64,000 bases of DNA from Nautilus pompilius (lineage: Eukaryota > Mollusca > Cephalopoda > Nautilida > Nautilidae). Shown piece after piece: positions 12,112-23,440 of the stretch (position 1 is its first letter; the number at the start of each line of letters is the position of its first letter). The position numbers and the translations under genes are program-made. The notes below the pieces were generated by a model, which saw nothing but the letters and a program-made list of their open reading frames with translations, searched no databases and was not told the origin of the DNA. The stretch lies in contig JACATO010000605.1 of NCBI GenBank assembly GCA_018389105.1, positions 930,001 through 994,000 on the forward strand, read 5' to 3'.

Positions 12112-15045
12112 TCATTCATGGAGATAGTAAACCAATTCCTGGCACTGTTTATGGGAGCAAGAAAAGATATTTATAACAAACAATTGCATTTTATAGAGAT
12201 AAGGTGAGCTATGGTTTGCAAAATCAACCTAAATGACAACAAAAAAATAATTTTTGTTATTTTATTTCTAATTTATGAATAAGAAAAACATTGTGTGACT
12301 AGTGAAAGAAATTTTGAACTAAATAATACAAACTCATTCTTCATAAATCTCCATATAGGTGTACACAGTTTGAGATAAAGAACATTTTACAAGTAATTTC
12401 TGAGTTAAAATTTATGTCTAAAGTGAAAAAAAACCTTAATAATAGTAGCAAGCAGTAAAAAATTGAAAAAAAAAAAAATTTTTAGTAGTTTGAATGTTTC
12501 TTTAAAGAATGTTGTGATAACTAAAAATGTTGGTCTTATCTACATTGGCAAGAAGAAAACAAGCAATAGATGACAAAATACAACAATAAATACAAAATAC
12601 AATAAAAGTTAAGTTTGTATGATCTTATCACACCAAATCCAAAGACTTTTGAAGGACAACTTTTAATTTTCAGGAGTATATATTTTGAGTTATATTGTAT
12701 TAATAAAATGGAATATTTTAATTTAAGAAAACCCAAGCTAACTTTTTTATCCATATTGGATCATAAACCAGTGATTACAGTCTACTCTACTTAAAATTCT
12801 GAATATGTTCATTTGGAGAAAAAGTACTTTAATTTGTCTTCAACTATATTCCAATATATTATAAATAAAGTATTTCATATATCTCCAACTAAAGCTTAAT
12901 TCTTTCGAGTACAAGTGAAAAATTAACAGGAGGAACACATCCTTACAATATACTAAAATATTGTAAAAATGTGAAAAAAATTTTTGTAGTATTTTGTTGC
13001 TTCAACCATTCTAGAATTAGTTTTCAGAAATATTTTTTTGAAAATCTGTCATTTTCTCCCAAAATTGGCCTTTTTCTTACAGCATCTGATATTTTAGCTT
13101 CTAGCAATGCCCATACCTATGGCTTTTATGATTTTTTTTACGACTTTCCACTCCTTCCCTCTTTCAGCAATATTCCATGTAATATCGATTTTGATCTTAT
13201 TAGAGTTGTTTTAAAGTGTAAGATTTGTCAAAAATGGCTTTCAAATGAGTGAAGTTACATTTTGAGTAGTGTCTGTATTCAGTTCATGTTAAATAAAGAA
13301 ACATATCCTTACAAGTTTTATTTATACATTATTTTAGTAATTTTAAACCAGAAAAAACATTTGACAGAGGTAAAGTTAAACAGATAAATATTTCTGATAT
13401 GAAACAGAAAGCAGTTATTCAATGCAGGCTACAAAAACAAAGAAGTTATGAAACCTCACCAAAAGCTCATGAGAGATTTTAAAAAATGAAAGATTATAAA
13501 AAATACTGAAAAGAAAGGAAAATTGTATGGTGCTGGAGAGTTTTAGATTCATATGGTGTTGTATGAATTATATTTTACAATAGTTTTTCACAGTTATTGC
13601 CTCTAAAATTCATTTTCTAATTTTCTTTTGCATTTTTATCATTAACAATATTTCAAATACATCTCTACTTGGGGAAAAGATATCTTTGGAATAGTTCAAG
13701 TAGATGTTATAAAGTTTTCAGGATCTATTTAATACACAGAGCTGTGATATAAGCTAAAATTATCTTCAAATGAGGTGTAAAACAGACAAGAGTCACAATG
13801 CCAAATGGTAAAAACAATTCAAAATAATATTACTTTTCTGCCCAAATCTTTACTTTTCCATATCAACCTGAATACAATTTTTGTTAGCTTATATCATGGA
13901 TATGCCTTCAATAAACAAATGCATATAGTTTCATTTAAATAAGATGAGCCAGCATTGGGAAATTTCTTTACCTAGTTAAGTATGCTTTTTCATGTCTGAT
14001 GTTTTGAATGGTTACTATGGCAACTGAATGTAATATTATTAATGATTTTGGTAGCTAACTATAGTATGTTGATATGAAAATAGTTGTTTTTTAATTTCTA
14101 AGTAAATCTTGAAAAAATATTATTGAGAATGTTTCCACTTTAAAATTACAGGTATTAAATTAATTTTATCTTGCACTATTTTAGTCCAAGTCGTAATCAT
14201 GATAGGTAATTGTTCTATATTAGAGTGCAACTGCTAATTTTGACCAATGATTTAACTACTTCCAACAATGTCTTTTTATAATACATTTACTTTTACCTAT
14301 AAATCCAAAGGGAAAATATTGTTATCCACTGGCATTTCAACAGTCTTTGAGGACTTGGAGTTTTTCATTCAACTTTTTAACCTCTTTTAGCAGAAAAAAA
14401 GTCAATGATAGTCAGTCATGCTTCACACAATGGCCAATAGGAAATACTATCTGCTTCATTGATTAGTGCAGAAGCTTTACCCAACAAGGAAAAGGAGAGT
14501 TATGTGTTTCTTCCTTACATACTTTTTTAAACAAATAGTTAAGTGCCCTTCTAAAGAGTTTTTTCTTAACTTTGAACATTTTTACATTCGGTAGTGCGTG
14601 TTGTTAGAAAAAATATCCCAAAAGAACATTTTTGTTTCATTTTGTACTCCAATTTGTTTTAATATTAAAATAAATATATATATTTCTTCATATTCTTATT
14701 TTTTATACAAATCATTGAAACACGAAAAATATCCCAAGTAGCCTATACCCAACCCAACAGTTTTAAAGATTTTTCACTACCCCTAATTGGCCAGATGAAG
14801 GAATTGTGTTTTCTACTGATAGTGAGGTGTGAAGTTGCCATGCAACAAAAGTTTTTTTTAACTCATTTAGGGCACTCAGTCCTCAAGCACTTAAAGAAAG
14901 AGAGCAAGTGTATGCAGTGTAGCTGCAGCTGAAAAGTTTTCATGAAATCTACACAAAAAAGTGAAACTTGATGTGGCAAGTACTTCAAGAATTTAATCAT
15001 CATATCTATTAAACAAAACAAAATATGCTTTGGAAGTTTGCTTAC
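12112..15045. other. AT-rich non-coding sequence
   Basis: No supported gene or exon. The 93-codon frame at 12971-13252 and the short minus frames are low-complexity AT-rich translations without a recognisable domain. Probably intron of the minus-strand gene. Confidence 0.4.
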
Positions 15046-15108
15046 CATCTTTAATTACTGGATCCAGAATTTTGCATGATGAAAACATCTCTGATAATGG
15101 CTTTGCAA
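15046..15108 (-). CDS. Small exon of the large minus-strand gene (phase 1-1, 63 bp)
   Basis: Bounded by an acceptor ending aaattttag and a donor gtaagc. Entered in phase 1 it is open and reads AKPLSEMFSSCKILDPVIKD. The Val at the upstream junction is completed by the G that ends exon 17244-17288. Length is a multiple of three and both introns are phase 1, as for most exons in this series. The protein is not recognised. Confidence 0.58.
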
Positions 15109-16827
15109 CTAAAATTTAAAGAAACATTTTGCTCAATAAGTATGTATTTAAAAAATTAAGTGGATTTTTTATATGCCAAAAACACTATTTAATGTAGCAT
15201 TTAGTTAATTTTAGATCATATTCATTTGAACTGTTTTAATGTATTTCACATTTTTTATTTGCAGCACAATAAGTCACTTATTAAGAGTAAAGAAAAATAA
15301 CATTTTGCTATGAAATATTTGTTTTTTAATACTTATATTAATGTGTTCTACCTTTTATGCACTGGTCCAAGCATGACAAATATATTGAAGGTCTGATACT
15401 ACTTGACCATTCCTGGCAATATTTCAGTCCTGTTGGTAGCACACTGGGCTACTAGTAGTTAGACTCACCTCTTACTCAGTCTCAATTATCATTAAGGAGA
15501 GGATAAAAGAATAGGTGTAAGTATACAATCATGAGTACTTCATAGTAAAAATACTTGTTAAGCAAAGTAGTTTTTGTTGTTTTTAACCATATTTTGTGCC
15601 TGAATTTTACACTCCAAATGTAAACAATCAAATAATGAGAATACTTAAAAATATGTGAGGTTTCTGTGAGTATAAACCATTCAAAATGATGCCAAGACTG
15701 TAAAAATAGTGACTGGTAAGGTTGATATGCAAACAATAGGAAGCAGCTTCTAAGATAGCATTAAAAAACCATTAAAGGTAAACAAACCCATACATCATTG
15801 ATAATCCATAATATAAATATCAATTGTAACTCAATTTGTAGGCAAGAAAAAAATGTAAAGCAGCCATTGACAAGAGAAATCTGTACAGTAAATATATTGA
15901 TGCTGAACAAAAACAGCTAAGCATGAAATTCTATCTGAACAATTGCAGAATCTACATGCAATATTTGATAGTGAACAACAATAGTGGCAATAATCTGAAA
16001 TGGCACAATAATCTTCTTGCAGATGCAAAAAGTCAAAACCTGAACAGCAACAGCAGATTAGTGAATTATCAAAATATTGTACAATCAGTATAAAATAAAA
16101 GGGAGTACAACAAATATAGTAGACCATGGATGCCTGTAGTTTAACAAGTAGCTGAGCAAGCCTTGTGATAATATTAAGCCTGATTTTAAAATTTCCAAGT
16201 TACAGATGGCATGTCTACCAACATAGAAAAGTAGCATTCAACAAAAATCAATTGCATATTAGATACATCTATTTAAAATTTCCAAAATAGACCCAACTGT
16301 GGTGATCAATGATTGGAACAAAGTAGTACAAGCTGAAAGTAAAACAGTGTGCCTAATCAGAAACCTGAGATCCTGAATCAACCAGCCATACATCCAAAGA
16401 TCTAGCCAGAGTGTTCAATAGTGAAATCTTGATGTTGTGAGAATTAGTAGTGAAAGGTGGGAGGAAAATGTGCAAAAAGGATCCTCAAGCTTGTTCAAGT
16501 GTCACTTAACTGCATGCACACAAGTGTTTAAACAAAGTTATTATTTCATGAAGTCCATGTGGATAACCTGGAAAAGGATGAAAAGTGAAGACATAAATAA
16601 TTGTTAAGTAAATAACAAGGCAAAGAAAAAAGGAAAACATGTTTACAACTTAATCACCAAAACCATTAAAGCATATGAACCCCCATAAGTGTGAAAAAAG
16701 ATTGATAACCATTAGTTACCTACAAGACACAAATAATGATGGAAACAGACCATCAAAAATCTCAAAATTTTTCTCTTACTCTATAAGAAGGGCCAACATA
16801 GTAGGTGAGCTAGGAGGTTTAACTCTG
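15109..16827. other. Non-coding sequence
   Basis: No supported gene. The 98-codon minus frame at 15831-16127 is Cys/Tyr-rich with no recognisable domain and no splice context. Probably intron of the minus-strand gene. Confidence 0.4.
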
Positions 16828-17169
16828 TAGTTCCCAAACCAGGGGCCACAACAAGAGATAGTGTTGTGAAACTCTAGGCTGTATCATGATTATTTTCATG
16901 TCACATTTAATCTTTTGACTGTTGTTGACATATATTTATATCTATATTCTGTGATATAATCCACTCAAGCATATTTCCTGTACAACACTAAACTCCTTAG
17001 CCTTATACCAGCACCTTAATATGCAGGCATTCCATGGCCTAGAATAGAAAATATGCATTATTTCATCCTATTTTATTTTCAAAATTTGCACTGATGGTGC
17101 TATAAATTGGAGTGACCTGAATTTGTCACTGCGTTACTATGATCACCATGAAATAAAGATTGGGAACTG
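16828..17169. mobile_element. Candidate hAT-type miniature element
   Basis: About 342 bp flanked by short inverted ends: TAGTTCCCAAACC on the left and, reverse-complemented, CAGTTCCCAATCT on the right. The GTTCCCAA core followed by a G-rich stretch resembles the ends of many non-autonomous hAT elements. I could not find a clear 8-bp target duplication, so the exact borders are uncertain. No coding capacity. Confidence 0.42.
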
Positions 17170-17243
17170 TGAGTATAACTACTGACTTTATGTTTTAGAA
17201 TGGTTAAGTCATTTTGCAGTTTTTAACAAGTGTAGTTACTTAC

Positions 17244-17288
17244 CAGCATTTACAATTTCGGGTATAACATCTGGCACATGTATTCCAA
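17244..17288 (-). CDS. Micro-exon of the large minus-strand gene (phase 1-1, 45 bp)
   Basis: Bounded by an acceptor (ttttttttattag) and a consensus donor (gtaagt). In phase 1 it reads GIHVPDVIPEIVNA. The junction codon with the upstream exon 23441-23554 is Ile (A+TT), and with the downstream exon 15046-15108 it is Val (G+TT). The unbroken phase across three exons more than 8 kb apart is the main support. Function unknown. Confidence 0.58.
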
Positions 17289-17625
17289 CTAATAAAAAAA
17301 ATTTTAAAATAAAGAGAAAAGAATTAATTATTATGCAATACTGAAAACATTTCACCACAATAGGGTTTAAATAACAATGCCTATTCTGCAACACAAACAA
17401 TCTTTATATAAAAAGAAAATAATCTAACAAACTGAATTGAGAATTTAGTCCTTCCTTCTCCCATTAAAACTGAAGTAAATATCTAAAGCAGCTTTTAAAA
17501 TCAAGCTAAAAATGTACCAGTAAGAAGAAATATAAATTCACCTTGCACTCTGCTCTGGTAACAAACTTTACTTTCATAATCAGAGAATTATTTTTGCTCC
17601 ACCACTTGGCCTAAAATGGTACCTT

Positions 17626-17703
17626 TCATTTCTTTGGTTTATATTCACTTGTAGATTCACTTTGAGATTCTGAATCATCATTTGAAAAGACACCAAAGCA
17701 TAC
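17626..17703 (-). other. Short acidic Ser-rich reading frame ending in a stop, origin unknown
   Basis: The minus strand reads VFSNDDSESQSESTSEYKPKK and then stops. The composition is strongly biased and unlike the surrounding translated AT-rich sequence. An AG (gatgattcag) inside it could act as a splice acceptor in phase 1, which would make it an alternative terminal exon. It could equally be a scrap of a transposase linker. It is not a clear gene. Confidence 0.22.
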
Positions 17704-19295
17704 ACTTATTTGATTCATACAAAAAATAATTAATTAATTTCTGTTTTCGAGCAAGGAGAAGAAATTATAAATTATAAAACAAAAAAACCAATAACAAAAT
17801 CTTACAAATTCCTTCCTGTATGATTCATTATAACTGCATCTTCACAATCAGACAGGAGATTATGAGGTTATTGCTCATAGTTTTTAACAAATGCTTGCAA
17901 TAGAAATGAAATAAAATCTACTTCACTGCAATTACTTGCTGTTTTTCTTTTATTCATTGCAGATCTACTCATCATATCCAGATTAGTGCATAAAATTCCA
18001 TCCAAATTTATTTTAATGTCTAAGAAAGCAGTGGCAGTAATGTCAGATTTTTTTTTTAGTTGAAAATGAACTTTGTTCACTTCAAAAAATTAATGCCTTT
18101 GTAAATTGCCATTTTTTACCTTAATTAAATATTCAAGAACTAAATTAAACTTGATATTCATTTGTTTCTTAGCTGCATTTAAAATGTGAAAGTACTACAA
18201 ATCAAAGAATGGATGAATGTAAACACTGGTACACTGTTAACAATGTTTCATAATTATCTACTGCAAAAGGTTTTACTCATTTAATGTACTCATGCACAAA
18301 CACTTAGTTTCTTTAAAAATGAAAATAATACACACACACATAACAGTGTGCCTGTCAAGCTATCTAGTATTGACATATTTTTTAAAACAACAGTTGATAG
18401 TGACCAATATAGAAAGAGATAATAACAAATGGCTTCATGAAAAAAAAACTCTTATTGAAAAATACACGAAAACTTATCTGTAAAACAAATTATGTAGAAG
18501 TTTTGGGATGAAGGACATAAATATTTTAAAGAATAGTGGTCAACATTATAAAATGATAAAAAGAACTGCCAACTCATTCCTATGGCTTTTCCAACTACAA
18601 GTTATTAGGTGTAAGAAATAAAAATAAAAACATTCTTTCTAATGGATAAATCTGAAATGCAAATCCATACTTTTTTGGACAGAAAGAAAAAATTTATATG
18701 CATACAATTCCTTTGAGAAAACAATACTTATAAACATATATTTCTTCTTGTACTTGAACACAAAGACAAAGTGGTTGTATTGATGCTTTAAAGAAATTAA
18801 ACAAAATGTAAATATTTATGAAGCTGTTTCTGCCTTAAACATTAAAATTTTCTTCTTTCCAGCACATTTTCTATATAGACATGTGATTTATTGTGTACAG
18901 CTGGAAACAGAAGAGGATATAATTCAAAATTATTTCCTAAAATGTTCACTATTGTTAAGGATTAAGAAGGTCATGATTTTAAAATGAACTATATATGAAA
19001 TTTACAATTAGTTTTATGTTATAAATGTTTTTGAGATTTTTAATAAACTTTAATTTTTATTTAGTGTGCAGAAAATAAGTGAAAAAATTCTTTTCTTTTG
19101 ATTTTCAAGTTTTTAGCATTACAAGATCCATAAACTAAATAATGATACTAATAAGCCTTTTGAGAAGGCATATTTCTTATGATGTATGGATATGCATGAA
19201 CGTTTGGTCACTGAATATAAGCTGTTTGTAAAAATATGAAAAATATTTGCTTAGTTTTAGAAACTCTGGACATATTGGTTAAAACCAACTTTTAA
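17704..19295. other. AT-rich non-coding sequence
   Basis: No supported gene or exon up to the border of the complete transposon at 19299. Confidence 0.4.
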
Positions 19296-19298
19296 TTA

Positions 19299-19311
19299 CA
19301 CTGGTCAACAA
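19299..19311 (+). repeat. Left terminal inverted repeat of copy A
   Basis: CACTGGTCAACAA, the exact reverse complement of 21629-21641. It directly follows the TTA duplication. Confidence 0.92.
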
Positions 19312-19358
19312 GTATTTTTCATCAAGCATATGTCAATGTGTACTTAGTGTAGTTTTTA

Positions 19359-19372
19359 ATGCTGATTTCAAA
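19359..19372 (+). repeat. Left subterminal motif of copy A, possible transposase binding site
   Basis: ATGCTGATTTCAAA at +60 from the left end, repeated inverted at 21557-21570. Related sequences occur at a similar distance in copy B (GTGCTAATTTCAAA near 10896) and copy C (AATGCTGTTTTCAAA near 47204). Confidence 0.6.
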
Positions 19373-19674
19373 TATACAATTAGTTTTTTGACATCATGTA
19401 CAGTTTTCAAGATGAGAAAGTTTTTTGGTTTTAGCTCATGCATTATATAGAAATTCCAATTAATGACGTGTATGCATGTATTTCATTTACATCATGGAAA
19501 CATACCTTTAAAATAAACTACATTATTCATTGCTGCATAGTTCAGATGCAATATTTCATCATCTTAAATTAAACAATCAAGTTTTGTCTGATGAAATAGG
19601 TATTTCAACATCTCAAATTCAATATAAGTATAACTGTTTGTATCTATTTCCTTACTTGTTTTACAGTGTTAACA

Positions 19675-21339
19675 ATGTCAAGACAGTGTAGAAATCCTCC
19701 TGATGTGTTTTGTTATGTCTGTGGACAATTTATTGTGAAAGCTCAAAAACGTACGATAACACCAGAGATCAAGAAGATTTATAAGCTATACTTTGAATTT
19801 CCTCTTGGAGATCAGGACAAGTTATGGGTACCACATTTTATCTGCTCAGCTTGCTCAAATGGCTTACGTGACTGGTTCAATAAGAGGAAGAAGTCCATGC
19901 CTTTTGCCATTCCAATGATATGGAGGGAGCCGAAAGACCATTTTAATGACTGTTATTTTTGCAAAGTAAATGTCACAGGATTTTTTATGAAGAATAAACA
20001 CAAAATTGTGTATCCCAATTTGGATTCTGCAATGAGACCTGTGCCTCACAATGGAAGTCTGCCAATTCCAGTTCCACCAGATGATGGTATTGAAACATCA
20101 GATGATGATGCTGACTGTCACGATAGTGCTGCTGAGGAAGATTACGTGGCTGATGACGATAGCTTTGAACCTCAGAAATTTTCCCAAGCTGAACTGAATG
20201 ACCTTGTCAGAGACCTATCCCTCTCAAAAGATAAAGCAGAACTGTTAGCATCAAGACTGAAGGAGAAGTATCTGCCAGAGAACGGTGTTCGTATAACTTA
20301 TTTTTGGCAGAGAAATGTGGTTCTACAAACGTGTTTTTTTGTTGAAGGCCTGCTTTGCTTTTGCAGTAACATCGATGGACTTTTCGAATGTTTATCAAAA
20401 AATCATGATTCTGCAGAGTGGCGTTTGTTTATTGACTCTTCAAAACAAAGTTTAAAAGCTGTACTTCTCCATAATGGTAATTTGAAGCCCTCCATTCCTA
20501 TTGCACAATCCGTTCATCTTCATGAATCATATGAGAATATGGAACTTTTACTTCATGCCATTGCCTATGAAAGATACTCATGGAAAATATGTGGAGATTT
20601 AAAAGTCATTGGAATGTTAATGGGAAAGCAGTCAGGTTTCACAAAATACTGCTGTTTCTTGTGTCTATGGGATAGTCGGGCAACTGACAGACATTATTCG
20701 GAATCAAACTGGCAGACAAGAACATCATACCAGCCAGGACTGTCTAGCATCAAGAATACACCTCTTGTAGATCCATGTAATGTCCTATTGCCTCCTTTGC
20801 ACATAAAGCTTGGACTGATGAAACAGTTTGTAAAGACACTAGGGAAGAGAAATGCCAGAGGGTTTGAGTATATTGTAGAAAAGTTTCCCAAAATCACACA
20901 GGCGAAGTTGAAAGAGGGTATCTTTGTAGGACCCCAAATTATAGAAGTACTCAAAGATGTCAACTTCAAGACAACACTGGATGAACTGGAACTGCCTGCC
21001 TGGAATGCTTTCAATTGGATCTGTGAGAATTTCTTGGGCAACAAGAAGGCAATGGACTACAAGGATGGCATCAAGAATCTTCTGAAATGTTACTCAGCAA
21101 TGGGTTGTCGCATGTCACTGAAAGTTCACTTCTTGGACTCCCATCTGGATTTCTTCGCAGACAACCTTGGAGCAGTGTCTGATGAACATGGTGAAAGATT
21201 TCACCAGGACATTAGTGCTATGGAGAAACAGTACCAAGGCTTCTGGAATGACAGTATGCTGGCTGACTACTGCTGTACACTTTACCGTGATCAACCAGAT
21301 CAGGAACACCGCAGGAAATCCAAATTACAATGTTTCTAA
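19675..21339 (+). CDS. Transposase-like protein of an uncharacterised multicopy family (554 aa, intact)
   Basis: Starts at ATG 19675 (aacaATGtc context, MSRQCRNPPD), 9 bp after an acceptor-like cttacttgttttacag, so a 5' UTR intron is possible. The frame can be read 3 codons further upstream, but no ATG lies there. Residues 13-96 hold three cysteine pairs (C13/C16, C57/C60, C93/C96), probably zinc-binding and DNA-contacting. Residues 141-164 are acidic. The likely catalytic core has D254 (LFIDSS), D308 (CGDLK), then a CxxC pair C327/C330 and H340, H376 in PPLHIKLG, H485 and H490, and E504 or E507 in SDEHGERFHQD. The arrangement D, D, cysteine/histidine insertion, E is that of CMC-type DDE transposases; this is inference. 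Many animal genomes carry similar unnamed proteins. The terminal inverted repeats and two decayed sister copies support a transposase role. Confidence 0.85.
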   Translation: MSRQCRNPPDVFCYVCGQFIVKAQKRTITPEIKKIYKLYFEFPLGDQDKLWVPHFICSACSNGLRDWFNKRKKSMPFAIPMIWREPKDHFNDCYFCKVNVTGFFMKNKHKIVYPNLDSAMRPVPHNGSLPIPVPPDDGIETSDDDADCHDSAAEEDYVADDDSFEPQKFSQAELNDLVRDLSLSKDKAELLASRLKEKYLPENGVRITYFWQRNVVLQTCFFVEGLLCFCSNIDGLFECLSKNHDSAEWRLFIDSSKQSLKAVLLHNGNLKPSIPIAQSVHLHESYENMELLLHAIAYERYSWKICGDLKVIGMLMGKQSGFTKYCCFLCLWDSRATDRHYSESNWQTRTSYQPGLSSIKNTPLVDPCNVLLPPLHIKLGLMKQFVKTLGKRNARGFEYIVEKFPKITQAKLKEGIFVGPQIIEVLKDVNFKTTLDELELPAWNAFNWICENFLGNKKAMDYKDGIKNLLKCYSAMGCRMSLKVHFLDSHLDFFADNLGAVSDEHGERFHQDISAMEKQYQGFWNDSMLADYCCTLYRDQPDQEHRRKSKLQCF

Positions 21340-21425
21340 CTCTGTTGTTCTAACTTTGTCTGTTTTGTCTGACCAATTTTTTGTGTATTCACTCTTTGTA
21401 GAATGATAGTGATGATTTTTAACTC

Positions 21426-21431
21426 AATAAA
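21426..21431 (+). terminator. Polyadenylation signal of the copy A gene
   Basis: AATAAA 87 bp after the stop codon and inside the element. Copies B and C have AATAAA-type signals at comparable places after their broken frames (near 11677 and 48125). Confidence 0.6.
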
Positions 21432-21556
21432 CTCATTTACTTTCTAAAAATAATGTCCTTATTTATTACGTTAATGATTTCATATGTACAAATATGTAAA
21501 TATTTGCATGTATCTACTGAAAAACTGATACGTGCTGCATACAAATGGAGTAAAAT

Positions 21557-21570
21557 TTTGAAATCAGCAT
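21557..21570 (-). repeat. Right subterminal motif of copy A
   Basis: Exact inverted copy of 19359-19372, about 70 bp from the right end. Confidence 0.6.
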
Positions 21571-21628
21571 GAAAAATTAGTCTAAAAAAAGTTGGTTTGC
21601 ATTCATAATGAGTATAATACATTTAATT

Positions 21629-21641
21629 TTGTTGACCAGTG
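21629..21641 (-). repeat. Right terminal inverted repeat of copy A
   Basis: TTGTTGACCAGTG, the reverse complement of the left end, followed by TTA. Confidence 0.92.
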
Positions 21642-21644
21642 TTA

Positions 21645-23440
21645 TTAAATTATTGAGCTTGTTTTTTTTTAGAGAATTGAGTTAATTCAGAAATATTTTT
21701 ATTTTAGATCAAATTAAAGTAAAACAAACAAAAAAATAGTTATTATATGGAACCAAAAGAAGCAGGTAAATAATAATTCTCTATCTTGCTTACCTCATTA
21801 TCTGTGCAACTATCATCATAACTTGTAGTCATAAATAAAGCTTTAGACACAAATTTATCAATATTATTAGCTATGATCCACCAGTTTTGTACTTTATTTT
21901 AGTGAAATTCAACAAGATATTTAAAACTAATAATTTTTTTAACTTTAATTTCTTAGTATACAAATGAAGCCATTCCCTCAGTAGAATTATAAATTAGAGC
22001 TATTTTTAACTAAAAATACAATTAATTTACTACTAAAAATACTAACATAACATTTTTAGTTTTTATTTATAATTTTTTTATTAAATTTTTTTTCTAGACT
22101 GTACTAAAATTCTATGGTTCTAAAGCAAAATAACTTGAATTGTATTTTGGTATAGAATGTACATAGAAAATAATTGTTGCAGATTATTCATGTAAGAATG
22201 TACTTGCATTGTGTATGAATGTAATCTACATTTGACATCATCAAACATTACAAATTTCCAAAGATTTCTTTCTTTTTTGGAGAACACTGTTTAATTCTGT
22301 CTGATTAACCATTTATCTTAAGAGATTTATATTGCAAGTATACTAATCAGAAGTTTAAAATATGATTTTCATATAAAATAAAAGACATTGAATGGCATGC
22401 TGTTTATTTATTATATAGACAGAAATCACTTTCATATTTCTAGCAAAACAAAAGTGAAATGAATGAAAATAACATTACAAATTTTTTAATTTGTGGAAAT
22501 AATATGTACTAAAGTAAAATTTAAATATATTTTTTCACATAAATAATGATGGTAAAATAATTATGGACAGGAGTTTTCTAAGCATTTTCTTAGTTATTCC
22601 AAATTTTAAAAGTCAACATTCAATCAGAAATACTCTTTGCTTGTCTTTTTAAAGATATAGCTACCGTTTGCCTTCAAAAACTCATTTTAATTCAAAGAAG
22701 ATGATAGTTTAGAACCTATCACAGTATTTCTAAAGAAAAAGTGCCTTTTTATGCATTGAAAATTATACAAATTTTCTTTACAATGATTATATTATAGTAT
22801 AATATAGCATAATAATGATAGTAACAGTAACATAAGTAGAAATCGGACTGTTTAAGCTCAGGTCATTACATATTCTTGAGATGTTTTCTAGTTCTGCAAA
22901 AAATTTTGAAAAAACATTTATTTTAATATTAAAAATATGCATTTTTTTTCAAGAATTAAAATCAATTTATTTCTATACTGATTACTGGTAACTATTTGTT
23001 GATACTCTTGTTCCTGTTGATTCATTACACAAAGAAAGAAATTGAATGAAAAATATCAGACTATCACAACCAAGATTATTCTGATTGAAAGTGTCCTTAT
23101 ACTAATAGTCAGAATGCTTATGTTTACAAAATTACTGCTGACTTCATGTTTATTACTTTGGCAAAAAGGTATAGCATCTATCTTTTATTTAACTCTTTGC
23201 ATTAGGGATTCATATTCATCACAAAACAACCAAGTAAACTTTGATCTTAAGAAACAGATATTATACTACACCACTAAAACAAAGATGATTTTTGTATTAA
23301 TTGAAGATTACTGAATGGCATTTTTTATTACTTCTGAGAGAAAAAAAAATTACTGTAAAAACTGTAACAAACAAAAGAATAGTACCAAAATAAATGTAAC
23401 ATTTTATTCAAAATTAAAAAGAAATCTAAACACAAGTTAC
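21645..23440. other. AT-rich non-coding sequence
   Basis: Nothing supportable as a gene. One weak splice-like site lies on the minus strand (donor at 21792-21793) after a short acidic frame, but no compatible acceptor was found. Confidence 0.4.

Larger units (their letters stand above)
19299..21641 (+). mobile_element. Complete CACTGG-family DNA transposon (copy A)
   Basis: A 2,343-bp element with perfect 13-bp inverted ends (CACTGGTCAACAA). It is flanked by TTA on both sides (19296-19298 and 21642-21644), taken as a 3-bp target duplication. A second inverted motif (ATGCTGATTTCAAA) lies about 60-70 bp in from each end. It holds a single long intact gene with a polyadenylation signal. Ends starting CACT with a 3-bp duplication are known for the CACTA/EnSpm branch of the CMC superfamily; assignment to that branch is inference. 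The intact frame and perfect ends suggest relatively recent activity or preserved function. Confidence 0.9.

Noticed and set aside
19666-19674. Upstream start of the intact transposase-like gene at 19666
   Set aside because: That codon is GTG, directly after an acceptor-like AG. The ATG at 19675 has better context and matches the usual MSRQC start of the family.
21794-21840. Acidic minus-strand frame (SYDDSCTDNE) with a gtaagc donor as an exon
   Set aside because: No good acceptor, and every reading leads to a stop in the next candidate exon.
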